A DNA stretch of 64,000 bases, from the NCBI RefSeq assembly GCF_018139685.1, contig NZ_JAGSPN010000014.1, positions 1-64,000 of the forward strand, given 5' to 3'. The number at the start of each line of letters is the position of its first letter. Within the stretch, counting starts at the first letter, position 1. A program made the translations under genes and the position numbers. Under the pieces are notes generated by a model. The model had not been told where the DNA came from. It was given only the letters and a program-made list of their open reading frames with translations, and did no database searches. Below are positions 44,801 to 52,370 of the stretch, piece by piece. Source of the stretch: Cognatundibacterium luofuense (lineage in GTDB: Bacteria; Pseudomonadota; Gammaproteobacteria; Burkholderiales; Burkholderiaceae_D).

Positions 44801-45298
44801 CGTGGCGGCAATATTGACAGCTGGATCATCGAAAAACTGTTACGCAAAACCTGGGCTTTCTGGTCTAAAAAAGGTGTCGCACCATACACCAATATGCAAC
44901 AGACTTTCCGTGGTCATCTGATCGTGCTGGTCGATGAACTGACGTACTCTGACGGCGAAACATTTGCTGCCGGTATCAAAGCACTCAAGCTGGCACCACT
45001 GGTTGGTAAACGCACTGCAGGTGCCGGTGTCTGGTTATCGGACGGCAACCGCCTGACCGATGGCGGCCAGATCCGTGCTGCCGAAACGGCACAGTTCGGT
45101 ATGGATGGTCAGTGGCTGGTGGAAGGTGTCGGCGTTGCACCGGATGTGGAAGTCGAAAACATGCCGAACGCGACTTTCGAAGGCCGTGATCAGCAGCTGG
45201 AAACTGCGATCCGCATGCTGATGGAAAAAATGAAGGAACAGCCACTCAAACCGCTGATTCCGCAGGCAATCCCGTCACGCTCTGCTGCACAGAAGTAA
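41894..45298 (+). CDS. Tricorn-like protease (S41 family) with signal peptide
   Basis: 1134 aa. Signal peptide (MVLSLALGGVLGSAWA), N-terminal WD40/PD40 propeller region (repeated Trp/Asp strand units such as GDLWKTSLQGGQAQRLTTHP), second propeller, a linker (557-617) rich in KPADKPAEKP repeats, then a C1 domain, PDZ domain (about 860-905) and S41 catalytic domain. The catalytic region includes STLHSQF (His796) and the nucleophile YSDGE (Ser1019). Tricorn peptidases degrade peptides; archaeal Tricorn is a cytosolic giant hexamer, whereas this copy is predicted to be exported. Upstream start ATG 41894 is chosen over ATG 41909. Confidence 0.9.
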   Translation: MKLIMKKMVLSLALGGVLGSAWAAPAYLRFPAVRGDQLVFTAEGDLWKTSLQGGQAQRLTTHPAAETQSAISFDKKWVAFVAAYEGSSEAYVMPAQGGVPKRITFENEVVNVLGWTPEGEVLVSTLNSTGPNAHRIIAAVNPQTLKRRVFPVADANEAVLDDSGRYLYFTRFGLQMTNDNVREYRGGAMASIWRYDLKAKGEAQRLFSGEEWNHRRPMFYNGKLYFTADKDGVFNLWVAEADGTQAKALTSHKDWEVRNAAQGDGKIVYQLGADLHVYDIASGNDSTPSVELVSDFDQQRGQLIRNPLEFLTDSEIASRSDKVVITAHGHIAIAGPGSQRRINIPLPAGSRARSAVFSADDKWVFAFVDTSGENEIWRFPANGIGKGEMLTNDGQFHRENIFPSPDGKHLAHTDKLGRLWLLDLQTRQNKVIDDAGKLGQRGHNGVVWSVDGKTLAIVRSDNSMQRSQIGLYSLDSHKLQFITSDRFDSHAPVFSADGQWLYFLSERNFQVSNGSPWGDRNMGPAFGKRTGVFAIALKAGARFPFKADDELSKAAPKTEEKPAEKPADKPASGADLGNDKPADKPADKPAEKAADKTAAKTDDKASAPAAAPAPRAPAIDWAGIEQRLYQVPVPAGNYRSLHTDDKRLYLADFDNVPMVKTVAFSRTGATVEVFAGNIQSFDLSLDRKRIVFRTVSPTAPGDFYVVDAGAKAPPDTAKAKVALNDWSFRVDPKSEWKQMFNDAWRMHRDYLFDANMRGMDWKKIRSKYEPLVDRITDRHELNDLLSMMMAEVSTLHSQFRPGETRRAGSEGTPATLGAVLSRVQGGVRVDHIYRSEPDLPNERAPLAQPDVDVKEGDVILAVNGQPVSEARDISDLLLNQADKQVLLHVRRGNRAPHAVIVHPISMPKNADLRYADWEQTMAAKVNQASGGKIGYLHLRAMGAQDINAFAREFYANYNREGLIIDVRRNRGGNIDSWIIEKLLRKTWAFWSKKGVAPYTNMQQTFRGHLIVLVDELTYSDGETFAAGIKALKLAPLVGKRTAGAGVWLSDGNRLTDGGQIRAAETAQFGMDGQWLVEGVGVAPDVEVENMPNATFEGRDQQLETAIRMLMEKMKEQPLKPLIPQAIPSRSAAQK

Positions 45299-45314
45299 TT
45301 CTGCCTACACACTG

Positions 45315-45353
45315 AAAAGCCGCTCATCCTTCATGGATGGGCGGCTTTTTTTG
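45315..45353 (+). terminator. Intrinsic terminator of Tricorn gene
   Basis: AAAAGCCGCTCATCC pairs with GGATGGGCGGCTTTTTT with one G-A mismatch; a T-run follows. Confidence 0.9.
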
Positions 45354-45359
45354 TTGAAT

Positions 45360-45563
45360 GTTACTTTACGAATCCATTTAATTTTATCCGCGCATTTAAT
45401 AACCTTCATTAATATTAACTACAAACATCATTTGCGAAAAAGCTTGGCAATTTTGTTTAGCTAGCATGAGGAAATATTTATCGCTAAGCAAATATTTGTT
45501 TTGTATTTGAAACAACGGTTACATAAGTAAACATTATTCGCATTCGACCCAGAAATTTCCATA
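45360..45563. other. AT-rich intergenic island
   Basis: About 200 bp that are distinctly richer in A+T than surrounding genes, with short poly-A/T tracts and an inverted repeat AATATTT...AAATATT (45472-45496). It precedes the unknown exported protein gene and may be its promoter region or a nucleoid-protein binding site. Confidence 0.5.
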
Positions 45564-45644
45564 ATGGCAATGCTATATTCATACCGCATACCCGGTGATG
45601 CATACATTGCGATTTCCCTCTATTCTCTTTCCGAATGCCTGGCC

Positions 45645-46604
45645 ATGACACCTTTTCTGCTTAAAACTCCGCTGCAAATTGCGATTGCGCTCACCTGCGC
45701 AGGACTTTCCATGAATGCTTTTTCAGCCGAATACAGCCTTTACCCAAAACCGGGTGTGTATGACGGCAGCGACGCGCACTTCAATCGGGAGTTAATCATC
45801 ACTGCGGATGGTAAATTCACGCTGGAAGTCAGTGAGAAAAGCAAAAATGGCTCTGCACGCAGCGGAAGTGGCAGTGGAAAGCTTAACGATGCACCGGGTG
45901 GCTGGGACTTCAGTCAGGGGCGCTGCACAATGACGCTGAAACGCGCAATGGGCGGCATGCAGATGCACGTAGAAGGGTGCAGCAGCAATTGGGGAGATGT
46001 CAGCTTTGACGGAAAATATAAACTGGCAGGTGAAATTACTTCCAAACCAGCAAGCATGAACAGCACTGTTGCGGCAGCAAAACCGGTAAGTGCTGTTACG
46101 ACTCCGGCTACTCAAGTACCTGCAGTTACTGCTGCAAGTACTGCAGCCACTGCGACACCCTCTCTGCCGAGCCGTAAAGAGCTGTTGTCATCATGGTCGA
46201 ACATCATGATCGATGGTATTGCAGGAAAACATATCGCAATGTTTGCAAAATCCGGCGGATCAGTATCTCCCGATATCCCGCTGGAGCGTTTCACACAGGC
46301 TGCATTCTTTATCGACAGTGTTGAAATCGCACGCGAACTGCCGCCTGCACAGCAAGCAAAAGCTCCGTTGCAAATGTTTCCGTTGCCTTTACCGCCAATG
46401 GCTAAAGATGAAGGCATTTCCTTCAGAGGCGACTGTATCTATGGTAAATACGACAAAACACTGGTGATATTTCTGGACAGCTATCACAAAACAAAAGGCA
46501 GCAAATCTAAACCCGTCAGCGCATGGATGATCGACAGCAAATTGCAATTGCTGGAGATTAAACCCGTCAGTAAGGTGAAATGCCCTGCGTCGTCAGAATA
46601 TTAA
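45645..46604 (+). CDS. Hypothetical exported protein
   Basis: About 319 aa; I do not recognise the family. A signal peptide (LQIAIALTCAGLSMNAFSA) is followed by a domain with strand-like pattern and two Cys (QGRCTMTLKRAMGGMQMHVEGCSSNWG), a Pro/Ala/Thr-rich linker (about 150-190, ending SLPSRKELLSSW), then a second domain with two Cys (FRGDCIYGKYDKTLVIFLDSYHK and VKCPASSEY). The start at 45645 (MTPFLLKT) is chosen because it gives a normal signal peptide; an upstream ATG at 45564 adds 27 residues. It lies alone behind an AT-rich upstream region. Function unknown. Confidence 0.65.
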   Translation: MTPFLLKTPLQIAIALTCAGLSMNAFSAEYSLYPKPGVYDGSDAHFNRELIITADGKFTLEVSEKSKNGSARSGSGSGKLNDAPGGWDFSQGRCTMTLKRAMGGMQMHVEGCSSNWGDVSFDGKYKLAGEITSKPASMNSTVAAAKPVSAVTTPATQVPAVTAASTAATATPSLPSRKELLSSWSNIMIDGIAGKHIAMFAKSGGSVSPDIPLERFTQAAFFIDSVEIARELPPAQQAKAPLQMFPLPLPPMAKDEGISFRGDCIYGKYDKTLVIFLDSYHKTKGSKSKPVSAWMIDSKLQLLEIKPVSKVKCPASSEY

Positions 46605-46615
46605 GCACCATATTT

Positions 46616-46644
46616 CCATGCAGGCTGATAATCAGCCTGCATGG
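46616..46644. terminator. 13-bp perfect hairpin at convergent gene ends
   Basis: CCATGCAGGCTGA (46616-46628) and TCAGCCTGCATGG (46632-46644) with a 3-nt loop TAA; the right arm contains the stop codon of the DUF2189 gene. No T-run on either side. Confidence 0.6.
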
Positions 46645-47507
46645 CTTTGTTCACTCGTCTGCTCTGCGGCGGAAGACTGATACTGCGGCATCTGCGCTCT
46701 GTCATCTTCCTTCCCTACTACGTTTTTATAGGCATGCCAGGTCGCATGACCTATCCATGGCATCAGTACAATCATGCCGATATTCCATGTAAAAAAACCG
46801 GCAATGACAAACAGCACGACGATACCCGCCCACAGCATCGCTGCCGGAAAATTAATAAATAATGAGACGCAACTGATAATCATGGAAGTGATGGCGTCGG
46901 TATCACGATCCAGCATCAGGGCAATTGATACCCAGCTGATCGCAAAAACGATACTGGCAAACACCAGACCGACGCACAGATAAACAAATACAAATTCCAG
47001 ATTTTCGATAGAAAATAACTGCGCCAGAAAGCGCTCCATCGTCGGCATGCCTTTGTTGTAGAACAGCGCAAAAATCACCAGCGACGCGCGCGCCCAGACC
47101 ATCATAATCACGGCCAGTACCAGCGCCAGCACGCCGATATTGCCCCAGCGACCACGCATAGAAAACACACTGCCAAGTAAGCCCGAGCGTGCATTTTCAA
47201 GACGGCGGCTGATGTCATACACACCCAGTGCCAGCAATGGCCCCAGCAGTAAAAAGCCGCAGGTCAGTGCCGATAAAAACTGCGGCGCGTTACTGAGCGC
47301 GATGCGTATCAGCGTTGCCATCAGCGCGAAACAGACACCGTAAAACAGACTGCTGCCACCGGATTCACGCAAATCGCGCCAGCCTGCTGCAAGCCAGCGG
47401 AAAGGCGCTGCCACCGTCACCCGCCGGATAGGCGGAAATGCGGTGTTTTTATCAATCATTGTGGTGATATCGGGATGTGCGCTGTCACCCTGTGCGTCAT
47501 GCGTCAT
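46632..47507 (-). CDS. DUF2189 integral membrane protein
   Basis: About 291 aa with a polar N-terminus and six predicted membrane segments; the blocks FRWLAAGWRDL, SLFYGVCFALM, LGPLLALGVYDISRRLE and WNIGMIVLMPWIGHATWHAYKNVV are typical of DUF2189. The function is unknown. The start at 47507 is set by GGAG upstream. Downstream (left) is the convergent unknown exported protein. Confidence 0.82.
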   Translation of the reverse strand: MTHDAQGDSAHPDITTMIDKNTAFPPIRRVTVAAPFRWLAAGWRDLRESGGSSLFYGVCFALMATLIRIALSNAPQFLSALTCGFLLLGPLLALGVYDISRRLENARSGLLGSVFSMRGRWGNIGVLALVLAVIMMVWARASLVIFALFYNKGMPTMERFLAQLFSIENLEFVFVYLCVGLVFASIVFAISWVSIALMLDRDTDAITSMIISCVSLFINFPAAMLWAGIVVLFVIAGFFTWNIGMIVLMPWIGHATWHAYKNVVGKEDDRAQMPQYQSSAAEQTSEQSHAG

Positions 47508-47631
47508 AGCCTCTCCTGCCAGAAAGAACTGCTGAAAGCCGCCAACATGCACCGGATGCCTGTCGGTGCAGATAGCTCAGTCTAGTGCAGAAAAAGGAGG
47601 GGCGACAATACGGGCGTAACGCTGCAGCGCA

Positions 47632-47664
47632 ATAGAAAATAAAGACGGCAGCGCCGGAGCTGCC
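47632..47664 (-). terminator. Terminator of alpha/beta-hydrolase gene
   Basis: GGCAGC (47647-47652) and GCTGCC (47659-47664), with a T-rich run on the minus strand (TCTTTATTTT). Confidence 0.7.
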
Positions 47665-47685
47665 TCACAATGACTGCGGCCGTAT

Positions 47686-48648
47686 TTACGGAAGCTGACG
47701 AACGAATGACAACACAGCCGGCATGAGTTCCGGCGCCAGCGGCAACAGCGGATTGCTGTATGTCGGCATTTGTGCTATTTCGCCCTCCGGACTTTGTTTC
47801 AGTACATGATTCATGCCTTCAATCACAGTCAGTTGTGCACCGGGCTGAGCCTTTGCCAGTTTCTGCGCCTGCTCAGGCAACACTTGAATATCGTGTGTAC
47901 CGCCGATCAGTAAAACCGGCACTTTCAGTTTCTGAATTTCCGCTGTCGGTGTGTATGCCATTTCTGAACTCAGAAAACCGCGCACATGCACCGGATATAA
48001 ATCCCGCAAATAGAATGGCGGTTCCGCTTGCAGATTTCCCTGCTTTAACTGCTGCAGAAAAAGCTGATTCGCCTTGCTGTCTGCTGCTGTGATTTTCTTC
48101 GACAATTGCCATTGCAGTAAATCGCCAACATTGTCTGCCGGACCGCAAAGCGAAATAAACGCCTGTACTTCGGTGCGTTGGGCCGCCAGCATGCCGATCA
48201 GCGCGCCTTCGCTGTGTCCCATGATGATGATTTTCGAAAATCTGCCGCTTTGCTGCAGCCAGTTCAGCCATGCTACAGCGTCGTCAACAAAATCTTCAAA
48301 ACGCAAATTGTCCGGCACCGACATCAGATGACTGGCGCCGACACCGCGCTTGTCATAGCGCACAGACGCAATGCCGGCTTCCGACAAGCCTTCCGCCAGC
48401 ATGCGCAGGGTATTGCGCTTGCCGCCGGCAGGGTTTCTCAAATCTATGGTATTGCCGTCACGGTCAGTCGGGCCGGAACCGGCAATGATCAGCACCACCG
48501 GTGGTTTATCTGCGCGATCCGGTAATTCCAGCGAACCCATCAGTGTATAAATACCGGATTGCACGCTGACACCGGACTCTTTTGCACTGGCAACTGCAGC
48601 AAACAGCAGACTGCCGGTGAGCAGCATGAACAACAGCTTTTTCAACAT
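47686..48648 (-). CDS. Exported alpha/beta-hydrolase
   Basis: About 320 aa. Signal peptide (KLLFMLLTGSLLFAAVASA), then the hydrolase domain with oxyanion region VVLIIAGSGPTDRDGN, nucleophile elbow GHSEGALIG (Ser), acid region GGTHDIQV (Asp) and catalytic His in GMNHVLK. Serine hydrolases of this type act as esterases or peptidases; the substrate is unknown. The start at 48648 has GGA seven bases upstream; longer alternatives at 48660 and 48708 are possible. It is divergent from the DUF4139 gene. Confidence 0.82.
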   Translation of the reverse strand: MLKKLLFMLLTGSLLFAAVASAKESGVSVQSGIYTLMGSLELPDRADKPPVVLIIAGSGPTDRDGNTIDLRNPAGGKRNTLRMLAEGLSEAGIASVRYDKRGVGASHLMSVPDNLRFEDFVDDAVAWLNWLQQSGRFSKIIIMGHSEGALIGMLAAQRTEVQAFISLCGPADNVGDLLQWQLSKKITAADSKANQLFLQQLKQGNLQAEPPFYLRDLYPVHVRGFLSSEMAYTPTAEIQKLKVPVLLIGGTHDIQVLPEQAQKLAKAQPGAQLTVIEGMNHVLKQSPEGEIAQMPTYSNPLLPLAPELMPAVLSFVRQLP

Positions 48649-48772
48649 ATTTATTTCCATTGATTCAACCTGACTCGGCACCTTACGCCTGTTTGCGCAG
48701 TGCATCAAGCACAGACAATCTCATGTTTTCAGTTGTTGCTTTTTCTCCAAATGATGAACTGTTCCGACAGTA

Positions 48773-48800
48773 AACGACCATAAGCGACCACAAAGCGACC
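48773..48800. promoter_or_regulatory. Three helically phased AA(G)CGACC direct repeats
   Basis: AACGACC (48773-48779), AAGCGACC (48782-48789) and AAGCGACC (48793-48800) repeat every 10-11 bp, the spacing of DNA-binding monomers on one helix face. They lie in the divergent gap between the alpha/beta-hydrolase and DUF4139 genes. Confidence 0.55.
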
Positions 48801-48885
48801 TACGGAGATGTCATTTTCATGAGGATATTGTCAACTACAATAACGCTAGGACGTTATGAAGACTCATCACAGAAAAGGAAACGGT

Positions 48886-50445
48886 ATGCGCACTATATTG
48901 TTACTGACTGCGGGTTTGCTCCCGGTACTGGCACAAGCACAGAGCACACAGGCAAAAATCACTCAGGTTACGGTATATCCGGGTATGGCAAAAGTTGAAC
49001 GGCAACTGCATATCGGCGCTGGCGATAAAGAAATCACCATCCCTTGTCTGAGTGCGATATTCGACACCGACAGTCTGCGCGTACAGGCCGACAACGGTAT
49101 CCGGTTTGGTGACATCCGCGTACAGAATATCCCCGTTGAGCGGGCACCGGAATGCGCAGACTCGCCGCAGAATAAGCGTATTCGCGAACTCGAAGAACAG
49201 ATCGCTGCTGGAAATGCAGAGATTCAGGCCGGAAATATTGCACTGGATTATTTACGGCGTTTTCCCGGCGACAAAAATGCCGCAGCACCGCTGACTGCGG
49301 TTGAACCATTACGCCGCCAGAGTCAGGATTTGCTGAACAAGCAGGCGCAGACTGAACGGCGCCTGAGTTTGCTGAATAAAGAACTGGCGAACCTGACTGC
49401 AGAACGCGACGAGCAATCCGGCAATGTGCGTGAAGTGCGCAGTGTCAGCATCCGTGTATCTGCCGCGCAGGAAGGCAATCTGCAATTGCAGTACATGGTG
49501 CCGGGCGCCGGCTGGACACCGGTTTACCGCGCCACTTTAGATACCCGCAATGGAAATCTGCGTTTCGACAAACATGCGCAAGTCAGTCAGCGCAGTGGTG
49601 AAGAATGGCAGCAAGTGAATCTGGTGTTATCGACCACACAACCGAATCAGTTCAACCGTCTGCCGTTTGCCAGCGCGTGGCAACTGGATTTACGCCAGCC
49701 GGAACCAGTGTATGCCATGCCGAAGCCCGTCCCTATCCCCTCGCCCGTGATGGCAGCGAAGGCTGTTTCTGTTACAGGCTCACGTCGTACGGCGGAAGCT
49801 GATTTTGATATCAGCGTATTCCAGGGCGCATTCAGCGCTGAATACAAAGTACCGGGTAAAGTCAGCCTGCCTTCCGATGGCCGCAAGCTCAGTTATGCAC
49901 TGGAACAAGTGCAGCAAACAGCAGAAGTGCTGACACGCATTCTGCCTGCGCAAAATAACAGTGCATGGCTGCTGGCGCGTTTTGACCGCCCTGCCGGCAG
50001 CTGGCCACAAGGTCAATTACAGCTGTACCGTGATCAGGAATACATTTCGCAAATGCCGCTGAATTTTGGCACCGAAGATAAAGTCGAACTGCCATTCGGT
50101 AAAGATGAAAAAATTCTGGTCAGCGTGACACCAACACGTAAAGATGCGGAAGACAAAGGCTTTACCGGCAGCCGCCAGCAGCAAACGCTGAAACATGCTT
50201 ACCGCATCACAAATCAGCATCAGCAGCCGCGTGTGATACAGGTGCTGGAAGCAACGCCGGTGGCATTGCATCAGGATATTAAAGTTGAGAAGCAAGTCAC
50301 TCCGGCATTCACTGAAACCGACTGGAATAAACAGGCTGGCGTCAGCGTCTGGAAATTCACACTGGCACCGGGACAAAGCAGCGATCTGCAGGCAATCTAT
50401 CAGATCAGCTTTCCGAAAGAACCCGGCATTACCGGTTTGCGCTGA
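48886..50445 (+). CDS. DUF4139/MuiA-like exported protein
   Basis: About 519 aa. A signal peptide (MRTILLLTAGLLPVLAQA) leads to TQVTVYPGMAKVERQLHIGAGDKEITIPCL, the DUF4140 N-terminal strand domain, then a coiled coil (RIRELEEQIAAGNAEIQ...LLNKELANLTAERDEQ) and the DUF4139 domain with LQYMVPGAGWTPVYRATLD and LYRDQEYISQMPLNFGTEDKVELPFG. Such proteins are described as 'mucoidy inhibitor A' homologues; function is not established. The start at 48886 (MRTILL) has AGGA eight bases upstream, excluding the ten extra upstream residues. Confidence 0.82.
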   Translation: MRTILLLTAGLLPVLAQAQSTQAKITQVTVYPGMAKVERQLHIGAGDKEITIPCLSAIFDTDSLRVQADNGIRFGDIRVQNIPVERAPECADSPQNKRIRELEEQIAAGNAEIQAGNIALDYLRRFPGDKNAAAPLTAVEPLRRQSQDLLNKQAQTERRLSLLNKELANLTAERDEQSGNVREVRSVSIRVSAAQEGNLQLQYMVPGAGWTPVYRATLDTRNGNLRFDKHAQVSQRSGEEWQQVNLVLSTTQPNQFNRLPFASAWQLDLRQPEPVYAMPKPVPIPSPVMAAKAVSVTGSRRTAEADFDISVFQGAFSAEYKVPGKVSLPSDGRKLSYALEQVQQTAEVLTRILPAQNNSAWLLARFDRPAGSWPQGQLQLYRDQEYISQMPLNFGTEDKVELPFGKDEKILVSVTPTRKDAEDKGFTGSRQQQTLKHAYRITNQHQQPRVIQVLEATPVALHQDIKVEKQVTPAFTETDWNKQAGVSVWKFTLAPGQSSDLQAIYQISFPKEPGITGLR

Positions 50446-50491
50446 TATCGCGAAAAACTTCGGACTGTTCAAGGTACTGTCCGGCACAAAC

Positions 50492-50522
50492 AAAAAGGGA
50501 TCGCTGAGCGATCCCTTTTTTT
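50492..50522. terminator. Bidirectional intrinsic terminator
   Basis: AAAAAGGGATCGC and GCGATCCCTTTTT (50492-50516), loop TGA, with further T on the right, between convergent genes. Confidence 0.93.
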
Positions 50523-50564
50523 ATTCAACATCAAATTAAAAACGAAAATCTTTACATTAAAAAA

Positions 50565-51674
50565 TTAAGAAGATCGCATCATCATACTACGCACCACATC
50601 ATTAAAAGCACCAACGATATTCGGATCAAACTGCGTGTGAATATTCGCGTTAATTTCTGATATCGCACTCAGTAAGCTCTTCTTATAACTACGATCAGAA
50701 CGTTCTGTCGTAATGGAGCAGAACGTATCGATGATCGTCAGCATACGCCCGCCAACATGGATTTGTTCCGCTTTTTTATGGTTCGGATAGCCACTTCCAT
50801 CATAGCGCTCATGATGATCAAGCACGATAGCCGCCGCTTCATCCCATCCACCCAGACGCATCAGTAATTGCGCACCGATTTGCACATGCTCCTGCACAAT
50901 CCGGATTTCTTCGCGCGAAAGGTTGGTTTCTTTGTTGAAGATAGAATGCGGAATGAAGGCCATGCCCATATCATGCATCAGCACAGCTGCTTCCAGCTGG
51001 CGTGGATCGACAATTTGCCCCAGTGCGGCATTCAGTTCGCGCGCCATATCCACACTACGTATATTGCGGTCTTTACGGAATACTGTCAGTGCATCGATTT
51101 TTTCAGCCAGATAACGCATCAGAGTGAAATCATCCTGCAACTGCAGGCTGACACGTTCTCCGCGATCATTGGATATTTTTTCAGCAGCACGTCCGCCCAG
51201 CATTTCAATCGCTTCGCGGAAAGCTTCCGGACGCAAACCGCCGGCAGTTTGCTGACGCAGGGTTTCACAAACACCCGCCAGCAGTGCGCGCCTTGTTTCA
51301 TCGGCGTGTCCGTTTTTCAGTAACTCGTAAAGAAGATCAACAATCTGATCGGTTGCCATCAGCAGAAAGTCGCCGAGCTCCTGAAAGTACTGATCGGGAT
51401 TTGCGCGCAATTGGGCAAAAATTTCTTCCACCCTGTGCATCAGATCTTTAAACGGCGTCAGCCCCACCATCTGGCAATTACCCTTCAGAGAATGCATAGA
51501 GCGGAACATACGGTGGATGTATTCGGGGCCGCCATGCTGATTCAGTGCTCTGACGCAGGCTTCGACCTCGGTATGGCATTCGGTGGTGCAGTCGACAAAT
51601 TCGTCGATGATGGCCCGTTCCATATTCAGGAATTCTGGGCAGGTAAAGGTAGCGCTCGTGTCTGGGCTATTCAT
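50565..51674 (-). CDS. Hpt-HD-GYP signalling protein
   Basis: About 369 aa. The N-terminal half is a histidine-phosphotransfer domain (MFRSMHSLKGNCQMVGL, phospho-His in MHSLKG). The C-terminal half is an HD-GYP phosphodiesterase: LMHDMGMAFIPHSIF, EEIRIVQEHVQIGAQLL, HHERYDGSGYP and GGRMLTIIDTFCSIT. Most metal-ligand positions are kept, but the usual HDIGK has Met for Lys and VDVFDA is replaced by IIDTFCS, so activity on cyclic di-GMP is uncertain. A phosphorelay-controlled second-messenger enzyme is the natural reading. The start at 51674 (MNSPDTS) is chosen over an extension into the opposite gene's start region. Confidence 0.88.
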   Translation of the reverse strand: MNSPDTSATFTCPEFLNMERAIIDEFVDCTTECHTEVEACVRALNQHGGPEYIHRMFRSMHSLKGNCQMVGLTPFKDLMHRVEEIFAQLRANPDQYFQELGDFLLMATDQIVDLLYELLKNGHADETRRALLAGVCETLRQQTAGGLRPEAFREAIEMLGGRAAEKISNDRGERVSLQLQDDFTLMRYLAEKIDALTVFRKDRNIRSVDMARELNAALGQIVDPRQLEAAVLMHDMGMAFIPHSIFNKETNLSREEIRIVQEHVQIGAQLLMRLGGWDEAAAIVLDHHERYDGSGYPNHKKAEQIHVGGRMLTIIDTFCSITTERSDRSYKKSLLSAISEINANIHTQFDPNIVGAFNDVVRSMMMRSS

Positions 51675-51848
51675 CGTAAACACTTTCTGTGACAGACGAA
51701 ACAGACCTTGGCTCCCGTATGGCTGAAAGTGGAGGCTTCGGTCAATGGTTGACGCAGCATCAACACCTGACAATGTATTGTTCTTATTGCCGGAGATTGA
51801 GGTTACTATAGTGCATAAACTTTCATTTCTTATTGATTTCTGTCTCTC

Positions 51849-52253
51849 ATGCCACAAATTCTTACAATGCTTAGCAGGGCTGCAACAAATTACCTGAACA
51901 ACTCAAACCGGTACTCGAAAGCCATATTGCTGGGTGTATGCGTTTCGCTCTGCACACTGGCTGGCTGCCAGAAAGCAGTGAATCCGCCGGAGAAACACCA
52001 CTATGTGATTCGTGGAGACAGCAGCAATCCACTGTGGCCACTGGCTGTGGAAGATATCAGTGAAGAAGTTCGTATTACGCTGAATCCGGGTGCTCCGACA
52101 CCGGAAATGGTGGTCATTGAAGAAGATGGCCGTCAGGTAGCATTCACTGGTGAACGTCACGGCGATTATTTGCTGATACCGCGCAAATTCCGTCATCTGA
52201 AACTGTTGAACGGACAGCAGACTGTTGCGGATATTGTTCTGGAAAAAGACTGA
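51849..52253 (+). CDS. Lipoprotein with VirB9/TrbG-like C-terminal domain
   Basis: 134 aa. A hydrophobic segment ends in lipobox TLAGC, so the mature protein is a lipoprotein. The rest (VRITLNPGAPTPEMVVIEEDGRQVAF...DYLLIPRKFRHLKLLNGQQTVADIVL) resembles the C-terminal beta-sandwich of VirB9/TrbG/CagX, which contacts the outer-membrane core of type IV secretion systems. No other transfer gene is nearby, so this is an orphan; similarity is from pattern recall only. It lacks a clear Shine-Dalgarno; ATG 51867 is another possible start. A terminator follows. Confidence 0.5.
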   Translation: MPQILTMLSRAATNYLNNSNRYSKAILLGVCVSLCTLAGCQKAVNPPEKHHYVIRGDSSNPLWPLAVEDISEEVRITLNPGAPTPEMVVIEEDGRQVAFTGERHGDYLLIPRKFRHLKLLNGQQTVADIVLEKD

Positions 52254-52295
52254 CTTGCCACTCCGCAGGCCTTGCTTTTCGCGTTCAGCTCACAT

Positions 52296-52326
52296 AAAAA
52301 AATCCCCTGTTGTACAGGGGATTTTT
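52296..52326. terminator. Bidirectional intrinsic terminator
   Basis: AAAAATCCCCTGT and ACAGGGGATTTTT around loop TGT, between the lipoprotein and methionine gamma-lyase genes. Confidence 0.92.
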
Positions 52327-52370
52327 CGTTAACCGGTGGTAACCGGTTGCCGGTGTCAGTCTGAGGATGT

